Origin: Bog-159 sp049514955
Lineage (GTDB): Bacteria; Acidobacteriota; Terriglobia; Bryobacterales; Bryobacteraceae
Assembly: GCA_049514955.1 (NCBI GenBank)
Contig: JBEKUO010000395.1
Location: forward strand, 1-6,974
Direction: 5' to 3'
Length of the DNA stretch: 6,974 bases
Part shown: positions 1-5,831 of the stretch, piece after piece
How the letters are laid out: every line of letters starts with the position of its first letter
Numbering within the stretch: position 1 is the stretch's first letter
Translations under genes and position numbers: made by a program
Notes under the pieces: generated by a model
The model's database searches: none
What the model was told of the DNA's origin: nothing
The model's input: the letters and a program-made list of their open reading frames with translations, nothing else

Positions 1-495
1 GAGGCTGCCCCGGCGGCTGAACACTACCTGGCGACATGGCAAGCCAAGGTGAGTAGCCTGGTAGACCTGCTAAACGGCGTCCGTGCGGTGTTCCTGACAG
101 GCCGGGGAGCATCGCTCGCGGCCGCCGGCACGGGCGGTCTGATTCTCAAGGAATCGGCGCATTTCCACGCCGAGGGAACGACCTGCTCGGCTTTCCGGCA
201 CGGGCCTTTCGAGATGATCGGGCGCGACGTCCTCGTGCTGGTTTTCGCTGGGGATCTGAAGACCGCTGCCCTGAATGAAAACCTGGTGCGGGACGTGCGC
301 GACGCCGGTGGCAAGGCTTGTCTGGTTGGTCCGCAGTCCGGCGTGGATGCCTTTCGCATTCCGGTCGCCGCGCCGCCGATCCGCCCGGTCCTTGAGATGC
401 TCCCGGTACAACTGATGTCGCTGGCGCTGGCGGCTTTGGCCGGCATCGAACCCGGCAAGTTCGAACGGCTCACAAAAGTCACCATGATCGAATGA
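1..495 (+). CDS. SIS-domain sugar-phosphate isomerase (GlmS/AgaS-like), 3' part
   Basis: The frame is open from base 1, so the gene begins upstream; 164 residues and the TGA are visible. The GTG at 49 lies inside the domain and is unlikely to be the start. The visible part matches the second SIS (sugar isomerase) domain of the glucosamine-6-phosphate synthase/AgaS type. It has a phosphate-loop-like FLTGRGASLAAA, then LILKESAHFHAEG and FRHGPFEMI, corresponding to the KEISYIHAEA and KHGPLALI regions of GlmS. The tail, IEPGKFERLTKVTMIE, resembles the usual C-terminus of stand-alone SIS isomerases. Such cytoplasmic proteins bind phosphosugars and catalyse aldose-ketose isomerisation, often coupled to amination or deamination. 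Whether a glutaminase domain precedes it cannot be seen, so the substrate is open. The stop overlaps the next gene's ATG by 4 bases, suggesting translational coupling. Confidence 0.85.
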   Translation, partial: EAAPAAEHYLATWQAKVSSLVDLLNGVRAVFLTGRGASLAAAGTGGLILKESAHFHAEGTTCSAFRHGPFEMIGRDVLVLVFAGDLKTAALNENLVRDVRDAGGKACLVGPQSGVDAFRIPVAAPPIRPVLEMLPVQLMSLALAALAGIEPGKFERLTKVTMIE

Positions 496-690
496 GCGAG
501 GTCACGACGGCAAGTACGAATACCAAGGCGCTGGCAAGCCTTCGAATCGCAGTGGGCGTTCTGTTTCTGATCTTCAGCCAGTACAAAGTGGCCGGCACGC
601 AGTTCACTCTCGGCGGCGGATTCCGGTTTTGGATCAATCGATTCCTGGAGCAACGCCTTCCTGGTGGCTTACGGCGACCTGGTGGGTGGA
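492..690 (+). pseudogene. DoxX-family membrane protein, internally deleted and truncated
   Basis: The ATG at 492 overlaps the SIS stop. The first 54 residues look like a genuine DoxX-like N-terminus: LRIAVGVLFLIFSQYKVAG is the first membrane helix, followed by FTLGGGFRFWINRFLEQ. At about 655 the original frame turns into RLPGGLRRPGG, which is not like the family. The adjacent frame at once reads AFLVAYGDLVGG, the family's next helix start (usually FLVAYGELAIG). About 25 residues normally lie between these two segments, so a deletion that is not a multiple of three has fused them out of frame. After about 690 the sequence enters a hairpin-repeat cluster and the rest of the gene is absent. The open frame from 492 to 770 could make a 92-residue nonsense-tailed protein but is unlikely to function. 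The family assignment is from memory of DoxX-like sequences. Confidence 0.7.
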
Positions 691-698
691 CAATCTTG

Positions 699-722
699 CC
701 AGCAGCCGGCTCTCCAGCCGGC
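699..722. repeat. GC-rich hairpin repeat, copy 1
   Basis: CCAGCAGCCGGCTCTCCAGC begins this 24-base unit. Arms 705-711 (GCCGGCT) and 716-722 (AGCCGGC) form a perfect 7-bp stem with a CTCC loop. It matches the unit at 818-841 at 22 of 24 positions and lies immediately after the broken DoxX gene. It resembles the dispersed REP-like palindromes common in large high-GC genomes; only the two copies in this window are shown directly. Confidence 0.7.
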
Positions 723-786
723 GGCTGGAGTTTCTGCATTTTCCCGAAGGGCCTTGGTGGCACAATTTGAACAGTGCGGTGGGGCA

Positions 787-802
787 GGCGGTTTCGCCCG
801 CC
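787..802. repeat. Small hairpin within the repeat cluster
   Basis: GGCGG (787-791) can pair with CCGCC (798-802) around a 6-base loop. It lies between the two copies of the larger hairpin repeat and is probably part of the same composite non-coding block (690-890). Confidence 0.4.
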
Positions 803-817
803 AAGGCGAGCTTTGCG

Positions 818-841
818 CCAGCAGCCGGCTTTTCAGCCGGC
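818..841. repeat. GC-rich hairpin repeat, copy 2
   Basis: This is the second copy of the 24-base unit, differing from 699-722 at two positions, both inside the loop region. Including base 842, the arms 823-830 and 835-842 are AGCCGGCT on both sides, a perfect 8-bp stem with a TTTC loop. The substitutions leave the stem intact, which suggests that pairing matters or that the copies are young. Confidence 0.7.
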
Positions 842-867
842 TTGGACACGCTGGAAAGCGCGTCCGC

Positions 868-885
868 AGGCAGGATTGCCTGCCT
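868..885 (-). terminator. Hairpin just after the deacetylase stop, possible terminator
   Basis: AGGCAGG (868-874) and CCTGCCT (879-885) form a perfect 7-bp stem with an ATTG loop, 5 bases beyond the stop codon of the minus-strand LmbE-like gene. No T-run follows on the minus strand, so it is not a canonical intrinsic terminator. It may equally be the end module of the repeat cluster, serving as a 3' transcript-stabilising hairpin. Confidence 0.35.
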
Positions 886-890
886 CGCAC

Positions 891-1625
891 TTAACCAACG
901 CCAGGCATCGGCGTCGTGCTGTGAACGCGCGCGAGGTGCACGAAGGCTTCCGCCGCTCCGCAGCCGGATTCACGGCCACGGTAGCTTTCCATCGGTTGAT
1001 GGTATTCCCGGTAGATCCGCTCGCCATCCTGGCTTTTGTGCGCAAACAACGCCGCTTTCTTCTTATCCCGCACCGCTGTGATATCGATGTAGTCGGTGGG
1101 ATGGAAGCCCATGGTCTGCGCGCCCAAATCGACTTCGTAGTAGTAGAGCTCGAATCGTCCCCGCGCCGCCAGCCAGGCGCGAAACGTGAGAATGCTGGCC
1201 GCCTGGTGATCCATGTGACTGTCGATCGGCCATTGCGTGAACACCAGGTCGGGGTCTTCCGCGACGATCAGCTTGCCGAGCGACTCCGCGGCATTCCTGT
1301 CCACCACCGTGGCGCCATCGATCTGGCCGGCGAACACGGGCTTGGCGCCCAGTATTTTGCAGGCGGCTTCGCATTCGGCCGAGCGGATCGCGGCGGCATC
1401 GTTGTGTGACTTACCTGGAATGCCCGCCTCACCCCGCGTCAGGTAAATGATGGTGACGGCATGGCCTAGCGCGGCGTAGCGTGCCAGGCTACCGCCGCAT
1501 CCGGATTCGGGATCGTCGGGATGTCCACCCACGCAGACGATTTTCAGCGCGCGGCCGGAAGGCGGCTTGCCCGCAGCAAGGGCAGCCAGAGGCATCGATA
1601 CGATCGCGCGGCGCGACGGATTCAT
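891..1625 (-). CDS. LmbE/PIG-L family zinc-dependent deacetylase
   Basis: The 244-residue product matches the GlcNAc deacetylase family (LmbE, PIG-L, MshB, BshB), which removes acetyl groups from N-acetylglucosamine-type substrates. Metal-site motifs are present and in order: HPDDPE at residues 35-40 (H35 and the D37/D38 pair, one of which is the catalytic base) and HMDH at 137-140. The family's HKSQ segment and an AEAF near the C-terminus also fit, and the length is normal. The N-terminus, SRRAIVSMPLAALAAG, resembles a twin-arginine leader, so export folded with its metal is possible; the leader is short. No clear Shine-Dalgarno sequence precedes the ATG. A start 20 bases from that of the divergent glycosidase implies shared control. 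The natural substrate is unknown; N-acetylated glycans or thiol precursors are possibilities. Confidence 0.88.
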   Translation of the reverse strand: MNPSRRAIVSMPLAALAAGKPPSGRALKIVCVGGHPDDPESGCGGSLARYAALGHAVTIIYLTRGEAGIPGKSHNDAAAIRSAECEAACKILGAKPVFAGQIDGATVVDRNAAESLGKLIVAEDPDLVFTQWPIDSHMDHQAASILTFRAWLAARGRFELYYYEVDLGAQTMGFHPTDYIDITAVRDKKKAALFAHKSQDGERIYREYHQPMESYRGRESGCGAAEAFVHLARVHSTTPMPGVG

Positions 1626-1628
1626 AGC

Positions 1629-1640
1629 TCAGTATACTGA
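1629..1640. promoter_or_regulatory. Perfect 12-bp palindrome: putative shared -10 of a divergent promoter
   Basis: TCAGTATACTGA occupies most of the 20 bases between the two divergent start codons (1625 and 1646). Because it is symmetrical, each strand carries TATACT, a good -10 hexamer. On the plus strand the hexamer (1633-1638) ends 7 bases before the glycosidase ATG. On the minus strand it ends 5 bases before the deacetylase ATG. Transcription would therefore begin at or very near each ATG, fitting leaderless mRNAs and the lack of Shine-Dalgarno sequences. No good -35 is seen on either side. The palindrome could instead, or also, be an operator. Confidence 0.5.
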
Positions 1641-1645
1641 TCCTT

Positions 1646-4159
1646 ATGCGACTCGCGGCAATCCGGATCATCGTCATCGCGTTCGCCGTACGCGCCTTCG
1701 CCGCCGACCTCGAAATTTCGCGGCCGGTGCGCTCCTGGGAGTTTCTGGATGCCACCGGGCCGCGTGCCGCATTGCTCGGCACGGAGGATGGCGCGCTCGA
1801 GGCGTATGTTTATCCGCTCAAGATCTTCTCCAACCTGCGGCTGCGGTTCGTCACGGATAGCCGCGTCATCCACGGAGAAAGCATCGCGCGACGCATGGCC
1901 TCACGGCCGGGCTCGTACACCATCACATATACAGGCGACGATTTTCAGGTCACCGAGACTTTGCTCGTGCCGGTGGACGAACCTGGCGCGCTCCTGCTTT
2001 TCCACGTACAGGCGCGCAGCCCGCTCCGCATCGACGTGGAGTTCGCGCGGGATTTCCAGTTGATGTGGCCGGCTTCGCTCGGCAGCGGCTACGCAGAGTG
2101 GAACGGCGCACTCCACGGCTTTCGATTTGGAGCCGATGGATACCCATACGCGGCGATTTTGGGATCGCCCGACGCGGCGCTCGAATCGCGCGAGTATGCC
2201 ACGAATTATGCGGCCGCATCCGATTCGGTATTCACGCTCGGCGCCATCCAGGGCCATGCGGAACGTGTGCTGGCGCTCGCGGCTTCGATGAAGTCGGCGG
2301 ACGAGGCGCTGGCTGCTTACCGGCGGCTGATCGCGCACTCCGGACAGCTTCTGGAAGAAACCGAGCGGCACTACCGCGACTACCTGGCGAACACCATTGA
2401 GCTGGAGTTGCCCGACGCGCATCTGCAGGCCGCTTACGACTGGTCCCGCATCAGCATGGTGAAGGGATTCGTAGACAATCCGTTTCTCGGCAGGGGACTG
2501 GTGGCCGGATACGGATTGTCGAAGGGCGCATATCGTCCGGGCTTCGCCTGGTTCTTCGGGCGCGATTCGTTCTGGACGTCGTTCGCCCTCACCTCCGCGG
2601 GCGATTTCGCAAACGCGCGCGCCGCCATCGCCTTCATCGCGGGTTTCCAACGAGCGGACGGCAAGATCCCCCACGAAATTTCGCAGTCGGCCAGCCTGCT
2701 GGACTGGTTCAAGCAATTTCCCTACGGATTCGCGTCCGCGGATGCCACGCCGCTATTCGCCATCGCCGCCGCCGATTACGTGCGGGCCAGCGGAGACGTG
2801 GCGTTTGCTAAAGAACAGTCGTCACGCTTGTGGAAGGCTCTGGAGTTCATGCACTCCACCCTCGACGAGGCGGGTTTTCCGAAGAACTACGGCACGGGTC
2901 ACGGATGGGTCGAGGGCGGACCGCTGCTGCCTGTGCGCGTGGAACTTTATCAAGCGGGATGCTATGTGGAGGCTCTGCGCTCGCTGGCCACGCTGGCGCA
3001 TCTGCTGAACGACGAGCCACGCGCGCGCCAGATCCAGGCGGAATTCGAACAAAAGCGCCGGGCGTTGAACGAGTTCTTCTGGCTGCCGCAAGCGCATACC
3101 TATGCTTTTGCTCTGGACACCGCCGGCAAACCCGTGGACCAGCCCAGCGTTTTGGCGACCGTGCCGATGTGGTTCGACCTACTGGACCGGCAGCACGCCC
3201 AGGAGATGATCGGCCTGCTCTCGCAGGACCAGCATGCGACGGATTGGGGCATGCGCATCATTTCCTCGCGCAACCCGCTCTACGACCCCTCGGGCTACCA
3301 TTTCGGCTCGGTTTGGCCGCTTTTCACGGGCTGGGCATCGGTAGGCGAATACCGCAACCATGCGGCGGAACCCGCGCTCGCGAACCTGCGCGCCAATGCC
3401 TGGCTGGCCCTGGACGGCGCGGGGGGAAACACCACCGAAGTGCTCTCGGGAGACACGTATTCCCCGCTCTCCACCGCGTCGCCGCATCAGATCTGGTCGG
3501 CGGCCATGGTGGTTTCACCGCTGGTGCGCGGGTTGCTTGGTCTGGAGAGCGATGCCGTCGCGCGGAAAATCGTGTTCGCGCCACACCTGCCGGCAAAGTG
3601 GCAAACCGCGGGCGTGCACAGCATCCCATTTCTCGGTTCGCGCGTGAATCTCGATATCCGGCGGGACGCGAGCATGCTGGAATTGACCGTCGGGAACTCA
3701 GGCGCGGAAACCTTCAACCTGGAGTTCGCGCCCGCGTATCCGCCTTGCGCGCACGTGAGCAGCGCCACGCTGAATGGCAATCCGATTACCTGGAAAGCCG
3801 ATTCCGAAGGCCAGGACTGGCACCCGCGGTTTGCGATTCCCGTGAAGCCGGGCAAGACCAAGCTCACCATACGGCACAGCGGCCTATTCGGTTACGCGGT
3901 GCCTTCTTCCCCGCCCCGGCTGGCCGAAGCGAGCGCGAATCTGAAGATCGTTTCCGAGCGCTGGACGAACAATGGACAGACGCTGGCGCTCACGGTTTCC
4001 GGCCGCGCGTCGCACGATTACCGCCTGGAACTGGTCAATGGCGATCTGGTGGCCGGCGTGGAAGGCGCGACTAAAGAAGGAGCCGCTCTGATCGTGCACA
4101 TGCCCGCCGGCGCGGCGGACGAATACGTGGACCAGCAGATCACGTTGTCCCTACGGTAG
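1646..4159 (+). CDS. Exported amylo-alpha-1,6-glucosidase/debranching-type glycosidase
   Basis: The 837-residue protein has a signal peptide (residues 1-19, hydrophobic IRIIVIAFAV, cleavage likely after AFA), which supports this start. Residues about 25-250 form a beta-rich N-terminal domain. Residues about 255-640 look like the (alpha/alpha)6 barrel of glycogen-debranching/GH63-like six-hairpin glycosidases. Landmarks are FFGRDSFWTSFALTSAGD (303-320, with D307), DGKIPHEIS (338-346), DWGMRIISS (533-541), YHFGSVWPLFTGW (551-563), TTEVLSGD (596-603, a candidate catalytic E598) and PHQIWSAA (613-620). The region after about 660 is a beta-sandwich-like tail. Family knowledge suggests hydrolysis of alpha-glucosidic, perhaps alpha-1,6, bonds outside the cytoplasm, but the exact linkage cannot be read from sequence. 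No Shine-Dalgarno precedes the ATG. The 3' end overlaps the tail of the opposite-strand vapC relic by 9 bases. Confidence 0.85.
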   Translation: MRLAAIRIIVIAFAVRAFAADLEISRPVRSWEFLDATGPRAALLGTEDGALEAYVYPLKIFSNLRLRFVTDSRVIHGESIARRMASRPGSYTITYTGDDFQVTETLLVPVDEPGALLLFHVQARSPLRIDVEFARDFQLMWPASLGSGYAEWNGALHGFRFGADGYPYAAILGSPDAALESREYATNYAAASDSVFTLGAIQGHAERVLALAASMKSADEALAAYRRLIAHSGQLLEETERHYRDYLANTIELELPDAHLQAAYDWSRISMVKGFVDNPFLGRGLVAGYGLSKGAYRPGFAWFFGRDSFWTSFALTSAGDFANARAAIAFIAGFQRADGKIPHEISQSASLLDWFKQFPYGFASADATPLFAIAAADYVRASGDVAFAKEQSSRLWKALEFMHSTLDEAGFPKNYGTGHGWVEGGPLLPVRVELYQAGCYVEALRSLATLAHLLNDEPRARQIQAEFEQKRRALNEFFWLPQAHTYAFALDTAGKPVDQPSVLATVPMWFDLLDRQHAQEMIGLLSQDQHATDWGMRIISSRNPLYDPSGYHFGSVWPLFTGWASVGEYRNHAAEPALANLRANAWLALDGAGGNTTEVLSGDTYSPLSTASPHQIWSAAMVVSPLVRGLLGLESDAVARKIVFAPHLPAKWQTAGVHSIPFLGSRVNLDIRRDASMLELTVGNSGAETFNLEFAPAYPPCAHVSSATLNGNPITWKADSEGQDWHPRFAIPVKPGKTKLTIRHSGLFGYAVPSSPPRLAEASANLKIVSERWTNNGQTLALTVSGRASHDYRLELVNGDLVAGVEGATKEGAALIVHMPAGAADEYVDQQITLSLR

Positions 4160-4366
4160 GCTGTGGCGCAAGCTTGGTCGTATGCACGGGATCACTGGAA
4201 CAAGTTGTGACTCGATGATGCGTTCGTCTGAACTGACCAGTCGAAGCCTGTTGACCCGGCCGGTAGCCACAAACGCGCAGTCCGCGAGATGGCGGAGAGA
4301 TGCGCCCACGGCCGCAACCTCCGCCACGATTTCGATTGTGAATGGAAGGATCTGAAAGGCCGGATT

Positions 4367-4372
4367 CGATGC
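4367..4372. repeat. CGATGC, left copy of putative 6-bp target duplication
   Basis: CGATGC stands exactly where the PIN homology breaks on the left and recurs at 5853-5858, where it breaks on the right. Both copies encode Ala-Ser in the vapC frame, so removing one copy plus the intervening DNA keeps the frame. A further chance copy at 4999-5004 shows that the hexamer alone is weak evidence; the position is what counts. Confidence 0.5.
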
Positions 4373-4374
4373 GA

Positions 4375-4395
4375 GGTAGTGGGTCAGTTTGAGTT
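4375..4395 (+). repeat. Left terminal repeat of the island
   Basis: This 21-base segment starts GGTAGT and has TTTGA at positions 14-18, the same layout as the copies at 5249-5269 (13/21 identical) and 5852-5832 minus (12/21). It lies 2 bases inside the CGATGC copy and contains the stop codon of the 83-residue gene. It is the most diverged of the three copies. Confidence 0.4.
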
Positions 4396-4635
4396 TTCGG
4401 AAAGATCAGGCTCAGCAACTTCAATCGGTTGTGGGTAGCCTTTACCCTCCCACTGTTTTGCCCTGCGTTGAGCCCTCTGCTCTTCCTGGAGGAGTATACG
4501 GTTTATCTGTGAAAGAGAAAATGCCTTTGAGTGCTTTAATGCTGCTCTTCGTTCTTGCAGTTCTTGGCGGGCTTTGGCCGATTCCTCCTGCTGTGCCCTC
4601 GCGCGGAGCTTGGCCATTTTCTCTTCGTACTTCAT
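4384..4635 (-). CDS. Small charged helical protein, unknown function
   Basis: The 83-residue product is not recognised. Residues 1-60 are rich in Lys, Arg, Glu, Gln and Ala (KMAKLRARAQQEESAKARQE and similar) and should form a long, perhaps coiled-coil, helix. The tail has EGKGYPQPIEVAEPD. An in-frame stop lies directly upstream (4638-4636), so the frame cannot be extended. The ATG at 4635 is chosen; the ATG at 4617, preceded by GAAGAG, is an alternative with a better ribosome-binding site. The opposite-strand frame here (4389-4724) is hydrophobic only as the complement of this charged helix. The stop lies in the island's left terminal repeat, so the original gene may have been longer. It is 57 bases downstream of the next gene on the same strand and probably cotranscribed. 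Confidence 0.5.
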   Translation of the reverse strand: MKYEEKMAKLRARAQQEESAKARQELQERRAALKHSKAFSLSQINRILLQEEQRAQRRAKQWEGKGYPQPIEVAEPDLSENSN

Positions 4636-4692
4636 TCAAAATCACGCTCGCTCAGCCCGCGGTCCTACTGGTATACGTTGGTTGGCGTGGAT

Positions 4693-4956
4693 TCAACTTG
4701 AAAGGTCAGTGGCTTCCAAAATGAACGAAGCGCGCAACCGATCGGACTTAGTTCTCTTCCAGGTTAGGATGTTTCCAAAAACTGATCTCGCCTGCCGAAT
4801 AGCGTCCCTTTCAGAGCCAAATGACCGCTGCGAAGCAAAATCAAGTTTCCTCATGGTTGCTGGAGCCGACCGATAGCGAAAAGGGCGTAGCGCAATGCGG
4901 AAACGGGTGTCGAACTCTTCGTCCTTGATTATCTCGATCCAAAATTTGCGCGTCAT
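4693..4956 (-). CDS. Small hypothetical protein, island cargo
   Basis: The 87-residue protein begins MTRKFWIEIIKDEEFDTRFR and continues with IALRPFRYRS. A second part, FASQRSFGSERDAIRQARSV, reads as a strand followed by an amphipathic helix, and FGNILTWKR follows. The balanced amino-acid composition and alternating hydrophobic pattern suggest a real folded alpha/beta protein; it loosely recalls small YegP-like folds, but I do not assign it to a family. No strong Shine-Dalgarno is visible before the ATG (CCCCTC precedes it). It is the first gene of a possible two-gene minus-strand unit with the charged helical protein and lies just downstream of the recombinase relic. Base composition is lower in GC than the flanking chromosomal genes. 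Confidence 0.55.
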   Translation of the reverse strand: MTRKFWIEIIKDEEFDTRFRIALRPFRYRSAPATMRKLDFASQRSFGSERDAIRQARSVFGNILTWKRTKSDRLRASFILEATDLSS

Positions 4957-5028
4957 GAGGGGTTATTACAGTGTACAGTCATATCATGCCTCCCCGCTCG
5001 ATGCAACCGAAACGCCGGCAACAGCGTA

Positions 5029-5243
5029 TCAAATCCCGATCCGCTCCACTTCGTCAAGGCTCAGGTGATCGTTGCGTCGGTCATAGAGCCCGGTCGTTTT
5101 CGCGTTCGAGTGCCGGGCCATGCGTGCATCCGGATACACGCGAGGTGCTGTTTCACCGTGGGCGCCAACGCCTCGAACTTCCCCGCCGCCATGTCCCCAG
5201 CGATTGCGGCGACGTCCCCGAAGCCGACCGGCGCGAGAATGAC
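5029..5243 (-). pseudogene. Tyrosine recombinase (phage integrase) relic with its catalytic core deleted
   Basis: Two pieces in different minus-strand frames are fused. Bases 5243-5127 encode VGFGDVAAIAGDM, then FEALAPTVKQHLACIRM, which matches the N-terminal SAM-like core-binding domain (typically APTVKQHLAAIRMLFDWL). Bases 5136-5032 encode ARMARHSNAKTTGLYDRR, then NDHLSLDEVERIGI and a TGA at 5031-5029. This is the C-terminal end of the same family, with the nucleophile Tyr of GLYDRR at 5085-5083. The roughly 150 residues that normally lie between, with the Arg-Lys-His-Arg catalytic residues up to the final one before ARHS, are missing, and the frame shifts at about 5122-5130. The N-terminal start is also missing: a TAG at 5246-5244 precedes it. 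It cannot be functional. Its presence indicates that the island, or a predecessor at this site, once carried an integrase. Confidence 0.8.
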
Positions 5244-5248
5244 CTATC

Positions 5249-5269
5249 GGTAGTAAGCTACTTTGAAAA
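5249..5269 (+). repeat. Internal copy of the island terminal repeat
   Basis: GGTAGTAAGCTACTTTGAAA starts this 21-base unit. It matches the right-end repeat (5852-5832, opposite strand) at 16 of 21 positions. The last 12 bases, CTACTTTGAAAA at 5258-5269, are a perfect inverted match to 5832-5843. With the right end it brackets 604 bases carrying two small genes, so it may mark one end of a separate non-autonomous element. It also contains a small GTAG-TAAG-CTAC hairpin at 5250-5261. Confidence 0.5.
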
Positions 5270-5275
5270 AGACTT

Positions 5276-5533
5276 TCACTGGGGTTGTGAAGAGAATTCT
5301 GGCACTGGGCCGGACCACATCATTTTTCCGCCGCTCGCTACCACTCTAACCTGTGTTTTTCCGGTCGCCGTATCGATTCGGTAGACCTGGGAGCCTTCAT
5401 CGCCCCCAGGAGCTACGGTTACAATCTGGAACCTCCCGATTTGAGATTCGGGGTGGGCTGAACCTTGGCCGTGCAGGGCAAGCAGCACTGCCACCAAAAG
5501 GCCGATTATTGACCACGTTAGTTTTTTGCGCAT
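5276..5533 (-). CDS. Small secreted protein, unknown function
   Basis: The 85-residue product has a clear Sec signal peptide: basic MRKK, hydrophobic WSIIGLLVAVLLALHG, and probable cleavage after GSA at about residue 26. The mature part is about 59 residues and contains GRFQIVTVAPGG, then QVYRIDTATGKTQVRVV, a beta-strand-rich stretch of the kind found in small exported proteins annotated only as hypothetical, in which VYRIDTxTGK resembles a single beta-propeller blade. No cysteines or lipobox are seen. AGAGA about 8 bases before the ATG is a weak ribosome-binding site. A TAAGAT hexamer at 5548-5543 could be a -10 element. The gene lies between the two best-matched repeats, 43 bases downstream of the next small gene, and the two may be cotranscribed. 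Confidence 0.65.
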   Translation of the reverse strand: MRKKLTWSIIGLLVAVLLALHGQGSAHPESQIGRFQIVTVAPGGDEGSQVYRIDTATGKTQVRVVASGGKMMWSGPVPEFSSQPQ

Positions 5534-5576
5534 GGTCTCTATATCTTACGGCAGAAAGTCGCCGAGCATCGAAGTT

Positions 5577-5786
5577 TTAGATCTGTTCCTCGAAGCTGAT
5601 TAGCGAGTCTTTATCGACCACAAGAGGAGTACCATTCCAGATCACCAAAGAATCGGTGTCTGTCTGATCGTAATCGGATATCTCAATGGTGGCGGCCCGC
5701 GGAATTGTAACCTTCTCTTCCATCCGGTAGGGAGGATGAGCAATGAGCGAATGCTTAAGGCGGACTTGCTTGCGCGGTGATGTCAT
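5577..5786 (-). CDS. Small acidic hypothetical protein, island cargo
   Basis: Taking the ATG at 5786, the product has 69 residues: a basic N-terminus (MTSPRKQVRLKHSLIAHPPY) followed by an acidic, beta-strand-like part with VTIPRAATIEISDYD and then SLVIWNGTPLVVDKDSL. The same frame is open further upstream to a GTG at 5825 and a TTG at 5822, adding MLTVGFCVCHAEI. That segment looks non-coding and approaches the right terminal repeat, so the shorter form is preferred. No clear Shine-Dalgarno is seen for any start. The family is not recognised and there are no membrane segments. With the downstream secreted protein it forms the gene pair bracketed by the inverted repeats. Base composition (about 47% GC in a sampled 60 bases) is unlike that of the chromosomal neighbours. 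Confidence 0.5.
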   Translation of the reverse strand: MTSPRKQVRLKHSLIAHPPYRMEEKVTIPRAATIEISDYDQTDTDSLVIWNGTPLVVDKDSLISFEEQI

Positions 5787-5831
5787 AATTTCAGCGTGAC
5801 ATACGCAGAAGCCAACCGTCAACACGCGTGA

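Larger units (their letters stand above)
4151..4405 (-). pseudogene. vapC: C-terminal half of the VapC-type PIN toxin, cut off from its 5' half
   Basis: This frame starts after a stop at 4406-4408 and has no plausible start codon. Residues from 4366 downward match the second half of a PIN-domain ribonuclease: NPAFQILPFTIEIVAEV, then LRHLADCAFVATGRVNRLRL, then VSSDERIIESQLVPVI, where these toxins normally end. The usual RDPADR motif reads RHLADC, so one metal-binding Asp has become His. Codons upstream of 4373 (residues LTHYL) belong to the inserted DNA. The frame runs about ten codons past the usual family end to a TAG at 4153-4151, overlapping the debranching gene. Joined to 5859-6074 it restores an uninterrupted 145-codon PIN gene. 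Confidence 0.8.

Noticed and set aside
774..1409. A 211-codon plus-strand open frame opposite the deacetylase
   Set aside because: The opposite strand has clear zinc-site motifs of the LmbE family; this frame begins in the repeat cluster and is its complement.
1901..2716. A 271-codon minus-strand open frame opposite the debranching gene
   Set aside because: It has Arg/Val/Gly-rich composition without recognisable motifs and lies wholly inside a well-supported gene.
2830..4074. A 414-codon open frame on the plus strand inside the debranching-enzyme gene
   Set aside because: It is a frame shadow of a high-GC gene: Arg/Gly/Ala-rich, with no domain sense, while the overlapping frame has a signal peptide and conserved glycosidase motifs.
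4389..4724. Hydrophobic plus-strand frame that looks like a membrane protein
   Set aside because: Its hydrophobic stretch is the complement of a Glu/Gln/Lys/Arg-rich helix encoded on the minus strand; the minus-strand gene fits the local strand bias better, though this is not certain.
4999..5004. A third CGATGC inside the island
   Set aside because: It is not at any homology breakpoint; one extra 6-mer in 1.5 kb is expected by chance, and it limits how much weight the flanking pair can bear.
4971..5384. A 137-codon plus-strand frame
   Set aside because: It crosses the recombinase relic and the end of the secreted-protein gene, both read on the minus strand with recognisable sequence.
5823..5830. 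CACGCGTG 8-bp palindrome near the right end of the island
   Set aside because: It is a short GC-rich palindrome with no partner and no position that suggests control; probably chance.
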